Notes under the pieces: generated by a model | Database searches by the model: none | What the model saw: only the letters and a program-made list of their open reading frames with translations | Told to the model about the DNA's origin: nothing | In this document: positions 13,586 through 25,556 of the stretch, piece after piece | Layout: the number at the start of each line of letters is the position of its first letter | Numbering within the stretch: position 1 is the first letter of the stretch | Program-made: the position numbers and the translations under genes | Origin: Novosphingobium sp. ERN07 | Lineage (GTDB): Bacteria > Pseudomonadota > Alphaproteobacteria > Sphingomonadales > Sphingomonadaceae | Assembly: GCF_012641335.1 (NCBI RefSeq) | Contig: NZ_JABAID010000001.1 | Location: forward strand, 310,001-374,000 | Reading direction: 5' to 3' | Length of the DNA: 64,000 nt

Positions 13586-15034
13586 TCAACTGGCCTCATC
13601 ACCCCGGGCAACCGGAACGGTCACCGTCACTTCCAGTCCACCGTCGGGCGCTTTCGAAAATGCAAGCCCTCCGCCAAAGCGTTGCAACAAGCGATGCGCG
13701 GTCGGGACGCCCAGACCGAATCCCGCCGTATCGCGCGCCCGCGCCTCGTCGATGCGGTAAAACGGCGCAAGGATGCGGTCGAACTGGTCTTCAGGAATGC
13801 CGGGCCCGGTATCGGTAATGATCACCTGCCAGCAACCGTCGCTGTCTGGCTTCACTGCAACGCGCGCGCTGCCGCCATGATGCACGGCGTTCTCGATCAA
13901 CGGATGCAGCGCCAGCAAAAGCGGCTCGCGCCAAGTGCACACCACCGCGCCGGGGGCGGCATCAATGGTGACCTTGCCGGGCCACACTCCGTCGCACAAG
14001 TCGGCCACGGCCAGTCCCAGATCCATCACCGCCGGAACCGCAGCGATGTGTTGCGCGCGCAGATATTGCTGGAGCGACATCAGCATCGCTTCCATTTCGT
14101 GCGTGCTATCGCGTACCAGCCCCGCGATCTCGGCATCATCGATCAGGTCCGCCGCAATCGTCACGCGCGCAAGCGGCGTGCGCAGATCGTGGCTGATCGC
14201 TTCAAACGAACGCGCCTGATCTTCCATCGTCGCGGCAATGCGTGCCTGCATTCCGTTCATCGAACGTGCAAGGCTGCGCAGATCGTCAGGCCCGCTTTCG
14301 CGCACGGGCACCACCTGCCCCTGTCCGATGGCATCGGCCGCATCGGTCAATTCGCGCAAGGGCCGGGTGATGATGCGCAAGGAGAACAGCGCAATAGCAA
14401 AGCCAACCACCGCCGTGATCAGCGTCAGTACCGTGGCGCGCAATGCAATCGGCCAGCCCGAAGTGATGTTGAGCGAGCGGAAGTTCAGCCAGTGCCCATT
14501 GGGCAACTGCATCGCGCCCACAAGATTGCCATAGCCGAACCGCGAAGGTTCCAGCCCCAGAAGCAGCCGCTTGTCCGCCAGCGTGGGCTCCCAATGGAGG
14601 ATATGGGCATGGATTTCCCCGACCATGTCGTCGCTGGTCCCAGCTATGGCACGTGGGACGCGGGACAGTTCCACCTCAAGATGGCTGGTACTCATCGTGC
14701 GCGCCAGATCATCGGGCGCGATATCGTGCAGGCGGCTGCTCACGACCAGCAATTCCGCCACACGCCGCGCATGATCCTCGCGCAGGGTTTCCTTGTCGAT
14801 CACATTGTAGAACGCAAGGCTGGCAATTGCCTGCACCGCCGCAAGCACAAGCAGCAGCGTCCCCGCACGCACCGCCAGTCGCGAAAGCCTTGGACCGTGA
14901 TGCCAATCACGCCCCATCGCCACACGCCTGATGACCGCCAGCCACCGGTTCAGGGGCTTTGAGGGCGCCTTAGCCAGGTCTCTCGGCGCTTTGGCGGCAT
15001 CATGCGCTCTGTCAGCGACTCTCTCCATGTTCAT
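13586..15034 (-). CDS. Membrane sensor histidine kinase, orphan
   Basis: A two-component sensor kinase of the EnvZ-like type, about 482 residues. Membrane helices lie at about 54-77 and 197-219 around a periplasmic domain, followed by a HAMP region. The phosphorylation site is H282 in EAISHDLRTPLAR. The ATPase domain shows an N-box (HPLIENAVHHGG), a G1 box (DTGPGIPEDQF) and a G2 box (GFGLGVPTAH). No response regulator gene is adjacent, so the partner and signal are unknown. The start is uncertain: ATG at 15034 is given, and 15028 and 14917 are in-frame alternatives with equally weak ribosome binding sites. Confidence 0.88.
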   Translation of the reverse strand: MNMERVADRAHDAAKAPRDLAKAPSKPLNRWLAVIRRVAMGRDWHHGPRLSRLAVRAGTLLLVLAAVQAIASLAFYNVIDKETLREDHARRVAELLVVSSRLHDIAPDDLARTMSTSHLEVELSRVPRAIAGTSDDMVGEIHAHILHWEPTLADKRLLLGLEPSRFGYGNLVGAMQLPNGHWLNFRSLNITSGWPIALRATVLTLITAVVGFAIALFSLRIITRPLRELTDAADAIGQGQVVPVRESGPDDLRSLARSMNGMQARIAATMEDQARSFEAISHDLRTPLARVTIAADLIDDAEIAGLVRDSTHEMEAMLMSLQQYLRAQHIAAVPAVMDLGLAVADLCDGVWPGKVTIDAAPGAVVCTWREPLLLALHPLIENAVHHGGSARVAVKPDSDGCWQVIITDTGPGIPEDQFDRILAPFYRIDEARARDTAGFGLGVPTAHRLLQRFGGGLAFSKAPDGGLEVTVTVPVARGDEAS

Positions 15035-15163
15035 CAGGCTGTCACTGCCTGACAATACGGTCAACAGGCACCACACTGCGGACACGATTTGTGACACACC
15101 GCCGATGCACGAAACGATCAGTCCTGCCGGACAATCAGCTTCCCATGACGCGCCGTGCCGCCT

Positions 15164-16555
15164 ATGCCCCGCCCCCTGATGTTCGATACGCCACCACATA
15201 GCTGGACCGATGAATTGCGCGCGATGCTTCGCCTCGCTGCGCCGCTGGTTGGTGCCAATCTGCTGCAGATGGCAGTTTTCGCGGTCGATGTGGTGTTTGT
15301 CGCTCGTCTCGGCCCCGAAGCGCTGGCGGCATCCTCGCTCTCGGTTTCGCTCTTCGGCCTGCTGATCTGGTCGCTGACCGGGCTTGTCGGCTCGGCCTCT
15401 CCGCTGATCGCCGCAGAGCTTGGCCAACGCCGCCATGCCGTGCGCGAAGTGCGCCGCACGGTGCGCATGGCCGGATGGGCCGGGCTGCTTGCCGCGCTTG
15501 TCGCAATGGGTATTTGCCTGCTGGGCGGACCACTGATGCGCCTTACCGGGCAGGATCCCGGCGTTATCGCGCGGGCGGTACCGTTCCTCGCCGTCCTCAG
15601 CCTCGCGTCGATCCCTGCGGTGCTGTCGGCCCTACTGCGCACGGTTGTGGCCACGCTGGGCAAGCCGGGTATCGGCACGGCCATCACCGGCATGGCCGTG
15701 GCGGTAAACGCGCTGGGCAACTGGGCATTCGTGTTTGGCAACCTTGGCGCGCCCGAATTGGGCCTGCAAGGGTCCGCGATTTCCAGCGTCATCACCAGCA
15801 CCGCCATGCTGATCGCTTTTGCCTTGGTCATCCGGTTTGACCGGCAGCTGCATCGCTATCGCCTGCTGGGACGGTGGTGGAAGCCCGAATGGAAGCGCTT
15901 TGCCGACGTGCTGCGCATCGGTCTGCCCATCTGCGGCACGATTGTGGCCGAGGCAGGCATGTTCAACGGCGCGGCGTTCGTCATGGGCCGCATCGGTGAG
16001 GTTGAACTGGCCGCCCACACGGTTGCCCTGCAGTTTGCGGCAATAGCCTTTCAGGTGCCCTTCGGCGTGGGCCAAGCCGCCACGATCCGCGTCGGCCTTG
16101 CTTTTGGGGCGCGGGACAATGCCGCCATCGCGCTGGCCGGAAAGGTCGCCACGCAGCTTGGCATCGGCTTCATGGCGCTCTCAGCCGGTGTCATGCTGGC
16201 GTTCCCCTATCCGCTGCTGCACCTCTATATCGATCCCGCCGCGCCTGAAAACGCGCGCATGGTCGCCCTCGCGCTGCAATACATGGTCGTTGCAGCGGCG
16301 TTCCAGTTGTTCGATGGCGCGCAAGCCGTGGCGGCAGGGATGTTGCGCGGACTTCAGGATACGCGGATGCCCATGCTGATCGCGATTTTCGGCTATTGGG
16401 TGCCCGGCGTTTGCACTGCGCTGGCGCTGGGTCTTTTGACCCCCATCGGCGGGCTTGGCGTATGGATCGGCTTGCTCGTCGGCCTCGTCTTCGTCGCCGG
16501 GTTGCTGCATTGGCGCTGGCGGCAGCGTGACAGGCTGGGCCTTCTCCCGCACTGA
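15164..16555 (+). CDS. MATE family multidrug/cation antiporter
   Basis: A polytopic inner-membrane protein of about 463 residues with the typical twelve hydrophobic segments of the MATE family. It begins with a short polar leader and LRLAAPLVGANLLQMAV, a usual MATE first helix. Such proteins export cationic drugs or metabolites in exchange for sodium or protons; the substrate cannot be told. It is divergent from the sensor kinase. Starts at 15155 (GTG), 15164 (ATG) and 15179 (ATG) are all in frame and none has a good ribosome binding site. Confidence 0.9.
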   Translation: MPRPLMFDTPPHSWTDELRAMLRLAAPLVGANLLQMAVFAVDVVFVARLGPEALAASSLSVSLFGLLIWSLTGLVGSASPLIAAELGQRRHAVREVRRTVRMAGWAGLLAALVAMGICLLGGPLMRLTGQDPGVIARAVPFLAVLSLASIPAVLSALLRTVVATLGKPGIGTAITGMAVAVNALGNWAFVFGNLGAPELGLQGSAISSVITSTAMLIAFALVIRFDRQLHRYRLLGRWWKPEWKRFADVLRIGLPICGTIVAEAGMFNGAAFVMGRIGEVELAAHTVALQFAAIAFQVPFGVGQAATIRVGLAFGARDNAAIALAGKVATQLGIGFMALSAGVMLAFPYPLLHLYIDPAAPENARMVALALQYMVVAAAFQLFDGAQAVAAGMLRGLQDTRMPMLIAIFGYWVPGVCTALALGLLTPIGGLGVWIGLLVGLVFVAGLLHWRWRQRDRLGLLPH

Positions 16556-16609
16556 AAGGGCGCTTTGCCGCATCTTTCATCGGGCTGAAAAGAATCTGCG
16601 CCAAGCCCA

Positions 16610-16638
16610 TTGACGGCCCGACGGCATAGACCCATATC
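16610..16638 (+). promoter_or_regulatory. Promoter of groESL
   Basis: TTGACG at 16610-16615 and CATATC at 16633-16638 are 17 bases apart. The CIRCE operator begins seven bases after the -10 element, so a bound repressor would cover the transcription start. Confidence 0.7.
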
Positions 16639-16645
16639 CCGCCCG

Positions 16646-16672
16646 CTGGCACTCTCCCCCTGAGAGTGCCAA
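16646..16672. promoter_or_regulatory. CIRCE operator (HrcA binding site)
   Basis: CTGGCACTC at 16646-16654, nine spacer bases, then GAGTGCCAA at 16664-16672 reproduce the CIRCE layout TTAGCACTC-N9-GAGTGCTAA with the core GCACTC/GAGTGC intact. It lies at the predicted transcription start of groESL and indicates HrcA heat-shock repression. hrcA itself is not in the window. Confidence 0.93.
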
Positions 16673-16705
16673 GCCCCATTTTTAATATGGAAGAGGGAGC
16701 AACCC

Positions 16706-16993
16706 ATGTCATTCCGTCCTCTGCACGATCGCGTGCTTGTGCGCCGCGTCGAAGCTGAAGAAAAGACCGCAGGCGGGATCATCATCCCCGACAGCGCCAA
16801 GGAAAAGCCCGCTGAAGGCGAAATCGTCGCCACGGGCACCGGCGCACGGGCCGAAAACGGCACGATCACCCCGCTGGACGTCAAGGTTGGCGACCGCGTG
16901 CTGTTCGGCAAGTGGTCGGGCACCGAAGTCAAGGTCGGCGGCGAAGACCTGCTGATCATGAAGGAATCGGACATCCTCGGCGTGATCGGCTGA
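16706..16993 (+). CDS. groES: Co-chaperonin GroES
   Basis: The 95-residue co-chaperonin caps the GroEL cavity. It begins [20 protein letters not shown], contains the mobile-loop region ([14 protein letters not shown]) and ends [10 protein letters not shown], all typical. GAGGGAGC precedes the ATG. groEL follows after 47 bases. Both genes lie behind a CIRCE-controlled promoter. Confidence 0.98.
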   Translation: MSFRPLHDRVLVRRVEAEEKTAGGIIIPDSAKEKPAEGEIVATGTGARAENGTITPLDVKVGDRVLFGKWSGTEVKVGGEDLLIMKESDILGVIG

Positions 16994-17010
16994 TCACGTT
17001 CCTGTTCTGA

Positions 17011-18684
<1,674 letters not shown>

Positions 18685-18713
18685 GTCCAAGCCAGCATAC
18701 GCTGACCAAAACG

Positions 18714-18749
18714 GGAGCCGGAAGGAGCAATCCTTCCGGCTCCTTTTTT
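18714..18749 (+). terminator. groESL terminator
   Basis: GGAGCCGGAAGGA pairs perfectly with TCCTTCCGGCTCC around GCAA and runs into seven T residues. Confidence 0.96.
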
Positions 18750-18831
18750 ATGGCTTGTTCATATTTGGGAACCGAGTGAGCCGAACTGCGATGAACTGTG
18801 CCCGCCCTTCGAACGCAGCCGACCTTCGGCC

Positions 18832-20490
18832 ATGATGGAACGGACGACGACGGCGTATGAATCGCAAAGAGCGGCTGCCGTTGATCGCGAGATTTATCGC
18901 ATCCTGTTTGAAAACATGGACGATGGCTTTTGCGTGATAGAGTTTCTCGATGGTCCGCATGGGCCATTGAGCGATTATGTCCATGTCCTCGCCAATCCCG
19001 CTTATGAACGCCACACCGGCATTCCGAATGTCGTCGGGCAATACTTGCGCGAAATGGTGCCGGACGAAGCGGATGACTGGATCGCTTTCTACGGCCAAGT
19101 CCTGCGCACAGGGGAGCCGATTAGGTTCCGTAACGAACTCGTTGCTACCGGGCGTCATCTTGAAGTTTCATCCTTCCGCATCGGGCCTTTCGAGGATCGC
19201 CTTGTTGCGGTCCTGTTCAAGGACGTGACCGAGCGTGTGACGGCTGAAAGCGCATTGCACCAGCTTAACGAAACGCTGGAACAGCGGGTGGCCGAAGAAC
19301 TGGACCAGCGCGAACGCGCCGAATCCGCACTGCGGCAGGCGCAGAAGATGGAAGCGGTGGGCCAGCTTACCGGTGGCCTCGCCCACGACTTCAACAATCT
19401 TCTGGCCGGCATCACGGGCGCGCTGGAAATGATCGGGCGGCGCCTTGATCAGGGCCGCGTGGCCGATCTGCCGCGCTACGTGGAAGCAGGACTTGGCGCT
19501 GCACACCGCGCTGCCGCACTTACCCACCGTCTGCTGGCCTTTTCCCGTCGCCAGACGCTTTCACCTCGGCCTGCTCAACCCAATCGGTTGCTGGAGGATT
19601 TCATCGATCTGGTGCGCCGAACGATGGGACCATCCATCGCGGTGGATGTGAACGCTGACCCGGCACTTTGGCCGACACTGGTAGACGCCAACCAGCTTGA
19701 AAACGCGATGCTCAACCTGTGCATCAACGCACGTGACGCGATGCCTGATGGCGGCACGCTCACCATCACCACGCAGAACGTATCGCTTTGCGACGTTGAA
19801 GCCGCAAAGCGCGGGCTGGAACCGGGCGACTATGTCACGATCATGGTCAGCGACGATGGCGTGGGCATCGCGCCTGAAGACATTGATCGCGTCTTTGAAC
19901 CGTTCTTCACCACCAAGCCGACGGGGCAGGGCACCGGCCTTGGTCTCTCGATGGTCTACGGCTTCGCGCGGCAAAGCAACGGTTTGGTCCGCGTGCGTTC
20001 ACGGCAGGATCAAGGCACCGATGTGCGGCTTTACCTGCCCCGTCATCGGGGCGAGATTGAAACGACAGCTTCTGTAGGCGCAGCAAGCGCACCCGATGCC
20101 ATGCCCGGCGCAACCGTACTGGTGGTGGATGACGAACCCACTGTGCGCATGATGATGATCGACGGTCTTGGCCTGCTTGGCATTCACTGCATCGCTGCGG
20201 CAGACGGCGCTTCGGCGCTCGCCATGCTCGACCGGATGCCGCCGATCGATCTTCTTGTGACCGATGTGGGTCTTCCGGGCGGACTGAACGGTCGTCAGGT
20301 CGCGGACGAAGCGCGGCGGCGGCAACCCGATCTCGGCGTGCTCTTCGTGACCGGCTATGCCGACAATGTGGTGCTTCAGAAAGGCCACGCGGAGCCGGGC
20401 ATCGATGTGCTGACCAAACCTTTCCCGATTGAGGAACTACAGCGAAGGGTCGCTCTGCTGCTCAGCAAGAAAGCCTCCGCTATCGACTGA
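18832..20490 (+). CDS. PAS-domain hybrid histidine kinase with receiver domain
   Basis: A soluble 552-residue hybrid sensor. A PAS domain spans about 20-135 and a coiled coil about 140-172. The kinase core carries H185 in GLAHDFNNLLAG. ATPase boxes are NLCINARDAMPDGG (N), DDGVGIAPEDI (G1) and GQGTGLGLSMVYG (G2). A C-terminal receiver domain at about 427-545 has acidic VVDDE, phosphorylation site D478 and K530. No membrane helix is seen, so the PAS domain probably senses a cytoplasmic cue. No output protein is adjacent. MM at the start leaves 18832 or 18835 possible. Its 3' end overlaps the convergent acetyltransferase gene by 11 bases. Confidence 0.92.
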   Translation: MMERTTTAYESQRAAAVDREIYRILFENMDDGFCVIEFLDGPHGPLSDYVHVLANPAYERHTGIPNVVGQYLREMVPDEADDWIAFYGQVLRTGEPIRFRNELVATGRHLEVSSFRIGPFEDRLVAVLFKDVTERVTAESALHQLNETLEQRVAEELDQRERAESALRQAQKMEAVGQLTGGLAHDFNNLLAGITGALEMIGRRLDQGRVADLPRYVEAGLGAAHRAAALTHRLLAFSRRQTLSPRPAQPNRLLEDFIDLVRRTMGPSIAVDVNADPALWPTLVDANQLENAMLNLCINARDAMPDGGTLTITTQNVSLCDVEAAKRGLEPGDYVTIMVSDDGVGIAPEDIDRVFEPFFTTKPTGQGTGLGLSMVYGFARQSNGLVRVRSRQDQGTDVRLYLPRHRGEIETTASVGAASAPDAMPGATVLVVDDEPTVRMMMIDGLGLLGIHCIAAADGASALAMLDRMPPIDLLVTDVGLPGGLNGRQVADEARRRQPDLGVLFVTGYADNVVLQKGHAEPGIDVLTKPFPIEELQRRVALLLSKKASAID

Positions 20491-21016
20491 TCCGCTCGAA
20501 CAGATCGACCAAGGCCCCATCGTCCAGCGGGTGTTCGTCATACCGCACGAAGCTAAGCCTTTGCGCCAGCGTAACCGATGCCACATTGCCGCGCTCGATC
20601 ATGCAGGCAATCCGCTTGGTATCGTGGGTACGGCCAAACCAGTCAAGCGCGGCACGCATCCCTTCCTGCGCATAGCCTTTGCCCCAATGTTCGCGCGCCA
20701 CGATCCAGCCGGCTTCGACCACATCATCCATGCCTTTGCCGAAGCCCCGCATCGAATGAAACACGCCAAGCTGGCCAACGAATCTGCCACCTTCCCGCTC
20801 GAACGCCAGAAACAGCCCATAGCCATAAAGCTGCCAGGATCCGGCAGCCCGCAAGGACCGGCTGAACATGTCGGTGGTCGGATCGTTAGGACGTGGCCCC
20901 AGAAACCGATGCACAAGCGGATCAGCCACCAGATCGCGCAGCAACAGATAGTCGGCGTGGCCAGGAAGGCGCAGCAATAGCCTGTCAGTTTCGATCCGAG
21001 GCATATCCGGCATCAT
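20480..21016 (-). CDS. GNAT family N-acetyltransferase
   Basis: A 178-residue acetyltransferase of the RimJ/RimL-like group, starting MPRIETDRLLLR after two extra residues. The acetyl-CoA loop is visible as REHWGKGYAQEGM. The substrate is unknown. The ATG at 21016 shares its A with the TGA of the upstream DUF445 gene (TGATG), which points to translational coupling. It is the last gene of the RND efflux operon. Confidence 0.85.
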   Translation of the reverse strand: MMPDMPRIETDRLLLRLPGHADYLLLRDLVADPLVHRFLGPRPNDPTTDMFSRSLRAAGSWQLYGYGLFLAFEREGGRFVGQLGVFHSMRGFGKGMDDVVEAGWIVAREHWGKGYAQEGMRAALDWFGRTHDTKRIACMIERGNVASVTLAQRLSFVRYDEHPLDDGALVDLFERISR

Positions 21017-22344
21017 CACAGGGCCACATCCAGCACATGCAGGACCAGCCCGACAAGGCCGCCCACCAGCGTGCCGTTGATGCGGATAAACTGCAGATCG
21101 CGCCCCACTGCGCCCTCGATACGGTCGGTCACGGTGCGGGCATCCCAGCGCTTCACCGTTTCGGAAACAAGCCGCACGATCTGCGCGCCATAGCGGGTCG
21201 ATACGCCCACCATCGTCCGCCGGGCAAAGCGATTGACCACGCGCTGCAAGCGCACGTCGCGCTGCAAAGCATTGCCGAGTTCGGCCACGCTTGCGCCAAG
21301 CTGCCCACTCAAGGCACCACCGGGATTGCGCACCATCTGCAACAGCTTGATCCGCCCGCGCTCCCACAAGGCATCCAGCCAGCGCGCAAATGCCGGATTG
21401 GCCAGCACTTCCTGCTTCAGTCGCTCCACGCGCGCGCGCATTTCTGTATCGTGGACCAGATCGTGCGCCAGCGTCTCCAGCCCGTCCTCGATCTTCCGGC
21501 GAAGCGGGTGATCGGGCACCACCAGCGTCTCTGCCAGCAGCTTGTAGAGGCCGTCCAAAATCGCGTTGGCGAGTTTTTCGTCCAGCCCGGTCCAACGCAG
21601 GATGGTATTCGCGCGCTCGTGAATCGTGGACTGGATCAGCGCCTCGTTGGCCTCAATCGTCTCTGCCGTCTTGCGGATCAGGCCTTCGATCACCGGCATG
21701 TGCCGCCCATCCGCAATTGCCGCGCCCAGCAACTGGCCCAGCAGCGGCGAAAGCTCCAGCTTTTCAAGCTGCGTCCGCAAGGCTCCCTTGGCAAGGCCGC
21801 CCAGTTCTTCGGGGTCGAGCGATTCCAGCACATCAGCCACCAGCCCTGCCGCACCATCGCGCAGCCGACTTTCGCCCGTGCGCGGATCGGCAAGAAAACC
21901 GCCCAGCGCCGCAGCCGCATTGACCGCTCCCATACGCCGGGCGACGACCGCCGGCGTGAGGAAGTTGTTCTGCAGGAACGCCGCCATCGTATCGGCAATG
22001 CGGTCCTTGTTTTCAGGAATGATCGCCGTATGCGGGATCGGCAGGCCCAACGGATGGCGGAACAACGCCGTTACCGCAAACCAGTCTGCCAGACCGCCTA
22101 CCATCGCCGCTTCGGCAAAGGCGCGTACAAAGCCAAGCGCCGGATGCAAACCCTCGTAATGACGCGTCACCGCATAAATAACAGCCATCGCCAGCAGCAG
22201 GCTTGTGGCGACCACGCGCATCCGACGCGCCCGGTCTATCGGAATGCCCGTCCGCAAGGGGAAAGGGCGTCCGAACAATGTGCGGTTCGGTCCGCGTGGG
22301 ACCGGAGCCAAAGCCCCGGCCATATCTGAAGGTTCAGCGGTCAC
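21016..22344 (-). CDS. DUF445 family membrane protein
   Basis: A 442-residue protein of the DUF445 (YjiN-like) family. A hydrophobic segment lies near residues 45-60, the motif AEAAMVGGLADWFAVTALFR follows, and a second hydrophobic segment closes the C-terminus (GTLVGGLVGLVLHVLDV). The middle is helical and charged, suggesting a membrane-anchored cytoplasmic domain. The function is not established. The start overlaps the RND pump stop by four bases (ATGA), so it is translated from the efflux mRNA. Confidence 0.85.
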   Translation of the reverse strand: MTAEPSDMAGALAPVPRGPNRTLFGRPFPLRTGIPIDRARRMRVVATSLLLAMAVIYAVTRHYEGLHPALGFVRAFAEAAMVGGLADWFAVTALFRHPLGLPIPHTAIIPENKDRIADTMAAFLQNNFLTPAVVARRMGAVNAAAALGGFLADPRTGESRLRDGAAGLVADVLESLDPEELGGLAKGALRTQLEKLELSPLLGQLLGAAIADGRHMPVIEGLIRKTAETIEANEALIQSTIHERANTILRWTGLDEKLANAILDGLYKLLAETLVVPDHPLRRKIEDGLETLAHDLVHDTEMRARVERLKQEVLANPAFARWLDALWERGRIKLLQMVRNPGGALSGQLGASVAELGNALQRDVRLQRVVNRFARRTMVGVSTRYGAQIVRLVSETVKRWDARTVTDRIEGAVGRDLQFIRINGTLVGGLVGLVLHVLDVAL

Positions 22345-25300
22345 TCCGCCGGAAATGCCTCATGCTGCGGTTCGTTCCGCCGTGCAGGTATTGCCGGTGC
22401 AGAAACAGGAGCGGCCGCAGTAGCCGGTTCGGGTTCATGCCCAAGGACATGGCGCGCCAGCCACGGCCCGATGCGCTTTTCCAGCCCATCAGCAAGGCTG
22501 AAGCCCGCCGGCACGATCAGCAGCGTCAGCGCGGTCGAAAGCGTCAGACCACCAATCACCACGATGCCCATCGGTGCGCGCCAGCCACCGTCGCCGCCAA
22601 CCGAAACGGCCGTCGGGATCATGCCCGCCACCATCGCCACGGTGGTCATAATGATCGGCTGCGCGCGCTTGTGCCCAGCCTCGGTAATCGCCTCCAGCTT
22701 GGTCTTGCCCGTCGCCATCTCTTCCAGCGCGAAGTCGATCAGCAGGATCGAGTTCTTGGCGACGATGCCGAATAGCATAAGGATGCCGATGAACACCGGC
22801 AGAGACAGCGCGCCACCCGTCAGGGCAACCGCGATGAGGCCACCCAACGGCGCAAGGAACAGCGATCCCATATTGACCAGTGGCGAAATGAATCGGTGGT
22901 AGAGCAGCACCAGCACCGAGAACACCAGCAGGATGCCCGCCGCCACGGCAATCATGAAGTTGTTCAGCATTTCTGCCTGGAACTTGTCTTCACCCGCCGC
23001 CGTGTTCGAAACGCCCTGTGGCAGGTTCTGCATGATCGGCAGCTTCATGATGGCCGTCATCGCATCGCCCTTGACCACGCCCGGCGGCAAGTCCGCGCCC
23101 ACAAAGACGCGGCGGCTCTGGTTATAACGCTGGATCTGCGTCGGGCCGGAACCGAAGCTGATTTCGGCCACGCGCGAAAGTGGGACCGAACCGGTAGTGG
23201 TCGGCACCGGCAGGTTCGCGATCGTCGAAAGATCGCGGCGCGATTCTTCAGGCAGCTTTACCCGGATCGGAACCTGACGATCGGATAGTGAGAACTTGGC
23301 GCTGTTCTGATCGATTTCGCCCTGCGTCGCGATGCGGATCACCTGACTGAGCGTTTGTGTGGTCACGCCCAGATTCGCGGCAAGATCAAGGCGCGGCGTG
23401 ATGATCACTTCGGGGCGGCGCAAGTCCGCACTGATGCGCGGCGCCACAACCAGTGACAGTCCGCTCATCTGATCGACCAGCGTCTGCGCGGTCTTCTGCA
23501 GCAGGTCAGGATCGGACCCGGCCAGCATGATGCTGATCGGACGGCCCGAACCGCCGCCTGGCCCACCCGGGCCCTGCGCCTGGAAATTGACCCGCACGTC
23601 CGCGATCTTCTGCAATTGCGGCGTTAGTTCGCGTTCGAAATCAAGGCTGCTCCGCACGCGATCCTTGCGCAAGTTGACATAGATGTTGCCCCGCGCCTCA
23701 CGCACGGAAGCGAGCTGGGATTCCACCTCCTGCTGCTTTGCCAGAAGCGCCGAAATCTCGGCCACCTTGCGTTCGGTCTGCGCTAAGGTCGTGCCCGGCA
23801 CCATTTCTATGGTCACCGTACTCGAGTCGCTGTCGGTATCGGGGAAGAACTGCGCCGGAATCGTGGCGAACATCACGAACGTGAGCATCAGCGCGGCAAA
23901 GCCGATGCCCATCATCCAGAGACGATGATCGCGCAGGCGCGCCCGGAACCGGCGGCGCGGATGTTCGGCGCGATAGGCTTTGGCCTTCGACGTATCGAGC
24001 GACCAGCCCAGCACCTTCATGTACCTGTCCATCCACGGCCCGCCGCCGTGTTCCGCTTGGCCATGCGCCTTGAGGAAATAGGCAGCGACCATCGGTGTGA
24101 TCATGCGCGCTACCAACAGCGAGAATAGCACCGAGATGACCACGGTCAGGCCGAAGTTCTTGAAGAACTGGCCCGATACGCCCGGCATTAGCGCCACCGG
24201 GAAGAACACCGCAACGATCGAGAATGTCGTCGCCACAACCGCAAGGCCGATTTCGTCCGCCGCGTCGATCGACGCCTGATAGGCCGTTTTGCCCATCCTC
24301 ATGTGCCGCACGATGTTCTCGATCTCCACGATAGCATCGTCCACCAGCACACCCGCAACAAGCCCCAATGCCAGCAGCGACATCTGGTTGAGCGTGAAGC
24401 CCATCAGATCAAGAACCCAGAACGTCGGGATCGAGGACAACGGAATGGCGATTGCCGAAACGATCGTCGCGCGCCAGTCGCGCAGGAAGAAGAACACCAC
24501 GATGACCGCCAGCACAGCACCTTCGACCATGGCGTTCATTGAGGAACGGTACTGGTCCTTGGTGTAGCCGACCGAAGTGAACAGCAACTCGAAATGAATC
24601 TTGCCACCCTGTTCCTTCTCCAGCTTCGCCATCTCCTCCAGCGCGCCTTCGTAGACCGAGACGTCAGATTCGCCGCGCGCGCGCGACATCGAGAAGGTGA
24701 CGACCTGCTTTCCGTTGAACTTGGCGTTGGACGTCAGTTCGCTGTAGCTGTCGCGCACGTCGGCCACGTCGGCCACGCGAATGCGACGGTTACCCCCCAG
24801 TGTGATTTGGGTCTGCGACAGGTCATAGGCCGATTGCGCATTGCCCAGCACGCGCACAGACTGGCGCGATCCGGCGACTTCGGTCTTGCCGCCTGCGGCG
24901 TTGATATTGACCTGACGCAGCGCAGCGTTGACCTGACTGGCCGTTACGCCCAGCGCGTTCATCTTCGCCGGGTCCAGCGTAACCGCAATCTCACGGCTCA
25001 CCCCACCCGAACGGCTTACTTCGGCCATGCCCGGCACAGTCAGCAGCCGCTTGGCAATAGTATCGTCGATGAACCACGAAAGCTGCTCGATCGTCATATC
25101 GTCAGCCGCGACCGCGAAATAGGCGATAGGGTTCGACGATGTTTCGACCTTGAACACCTGCGGTTCAAGAATGCCTTCAGGCAGGTCCGACCGGATCTGG
25201 TCGACCTGATTCTTCACCTCGTTGACCGCAGCGTTGATGTCCTGCCCGATCTTGAACTGGACCTGTGTCTGGCTGCTGCCTTCCGATGCGGTCGAGGTCA

Positions 25301-25547
25301 GCGTATCGACACCGGCAATCGAACGCACGGCAGATTCGACGCGCTGGGTGATCTGGTTTTCGATCTCGGTCGGTGCCGCGCCCGGTTGCGAGATCTGGAC
25401 GATCACGATCGGAAATTCGATGTCAGGATTGTCCTGCACCTTCATCTGCATGAAGGACACCAGACCCGCCAGCGTCAGGCCAAGAAAGATAACAATCGGG
25501 ACGACCGGATTGCGAATGCACCAGGCCGATATGTTCTGAAAGTTCAT
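22341..25547 (-). CDS. RND efflux pump, inner-membrane permease (AcrB/HAE1 type)
   Basis: A 1068-residue RND transporter that would export drugs or other amphipathic compounds using proton motive force. It begins with a single helix ([17 protein letters not shown]), then a large periplasmic domain, then a helix bundle holding the proton-relay motif [11 protein letters not shown] with its paired aspartates, and repeats this order in the second half. The adaptor gene lies nine bases upstream. No outer-membrane channel gene is in the operon, so it probably uses a shared TolC-like protein encoded elsewhere. Confidence 0.95.
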   Translation of the reverse strand: MNFQNISAWCIRNPVVPIVIFLGLTLAGLVSFMQMKVQDNPDIEFPIVIVQISQPGAAPTEIENQITQRVESAVRSIAGVDTLTSTASEGSSQTQVQFKIGQDINAAVNEVKNQVDQIRSDLPEGILEPQVFKVETSSNPIAYFAVAADDMTIEQLSWFIDDTIAKRLLTVPGMAEVSRSGGVSREIAVTLDPAKMNALGVTASQVNAALRQVNINAAGGKTEVAGSRQSVRVLGNAQSAYDLSQTQITLGGNRRIRVADVADVRDSYSELTSNAKFNGKQVVTFSMSRARGESDVSVYEGALEEMAKLEKEQGGKIHFELLFTSVGYTKDQYRSSMNAMVEGAVLAVIVVFFFLRDWRATIVSAIAIPLSSIPTFWVLDLMGFTLNQMSLLALGLVAGVLVDDAIVEIENIVRHMRMGKTAYQASIDAADEIGLAVVATTFSIVAVFFPVALMPGVSGQFFKNFGLTVVISVLFSLLVARMITPMVAAYFLKAHGQAEHGGGPWMDRYMKVLGWSLDTSKAKAYRAEHPRRRFRARLRDHRLWMMGIGFAALMLTFVMFATIPAQFFPDTDSDSSTVTIEMVPGTTLAQTERKVAEISALLAKQQEVESQLASVREARGNIYVNLRKDRVRSSLDFERELTPQLQKIADVRVNFQAQGPGGPGGGSGRPISIMLAGSDPDLLQKTAQTLVDQMSGLSLVVAPRISADLRRPEVIITPRLDLAANLGVTTQTLSQVIRIATQGEIDQNSAKFSLSDRQVPIRVKLPEESRRDLSTIANLPVPTTTGSVPLSRVAEISFGSGPTQIQRYNQSRRVFVGADLPPGVVKGDAMTAIMKLPIMQNLPQGVSNTAAGEDKFQAEMLNNFMIAVAAGILLVFSVLVLLYHRFISPLVNMGSLFLAPLGGLIAVALTGGALSLPVFIGILMLFGIVAKNSILLIDFALEEMATGKTKLEAITEAGHKRAQPIIMTTVAMVAGMIPTAVSVGGDGGWRAPMGIVVIGGLTLSTALTLLIVPAGFSLADGLEKRIGPWLARHVLGHEPEPATAAAPVSAPAIPARRNEPQHEAFPAE

Positions 25548-25556
25548 ATCCGAACC

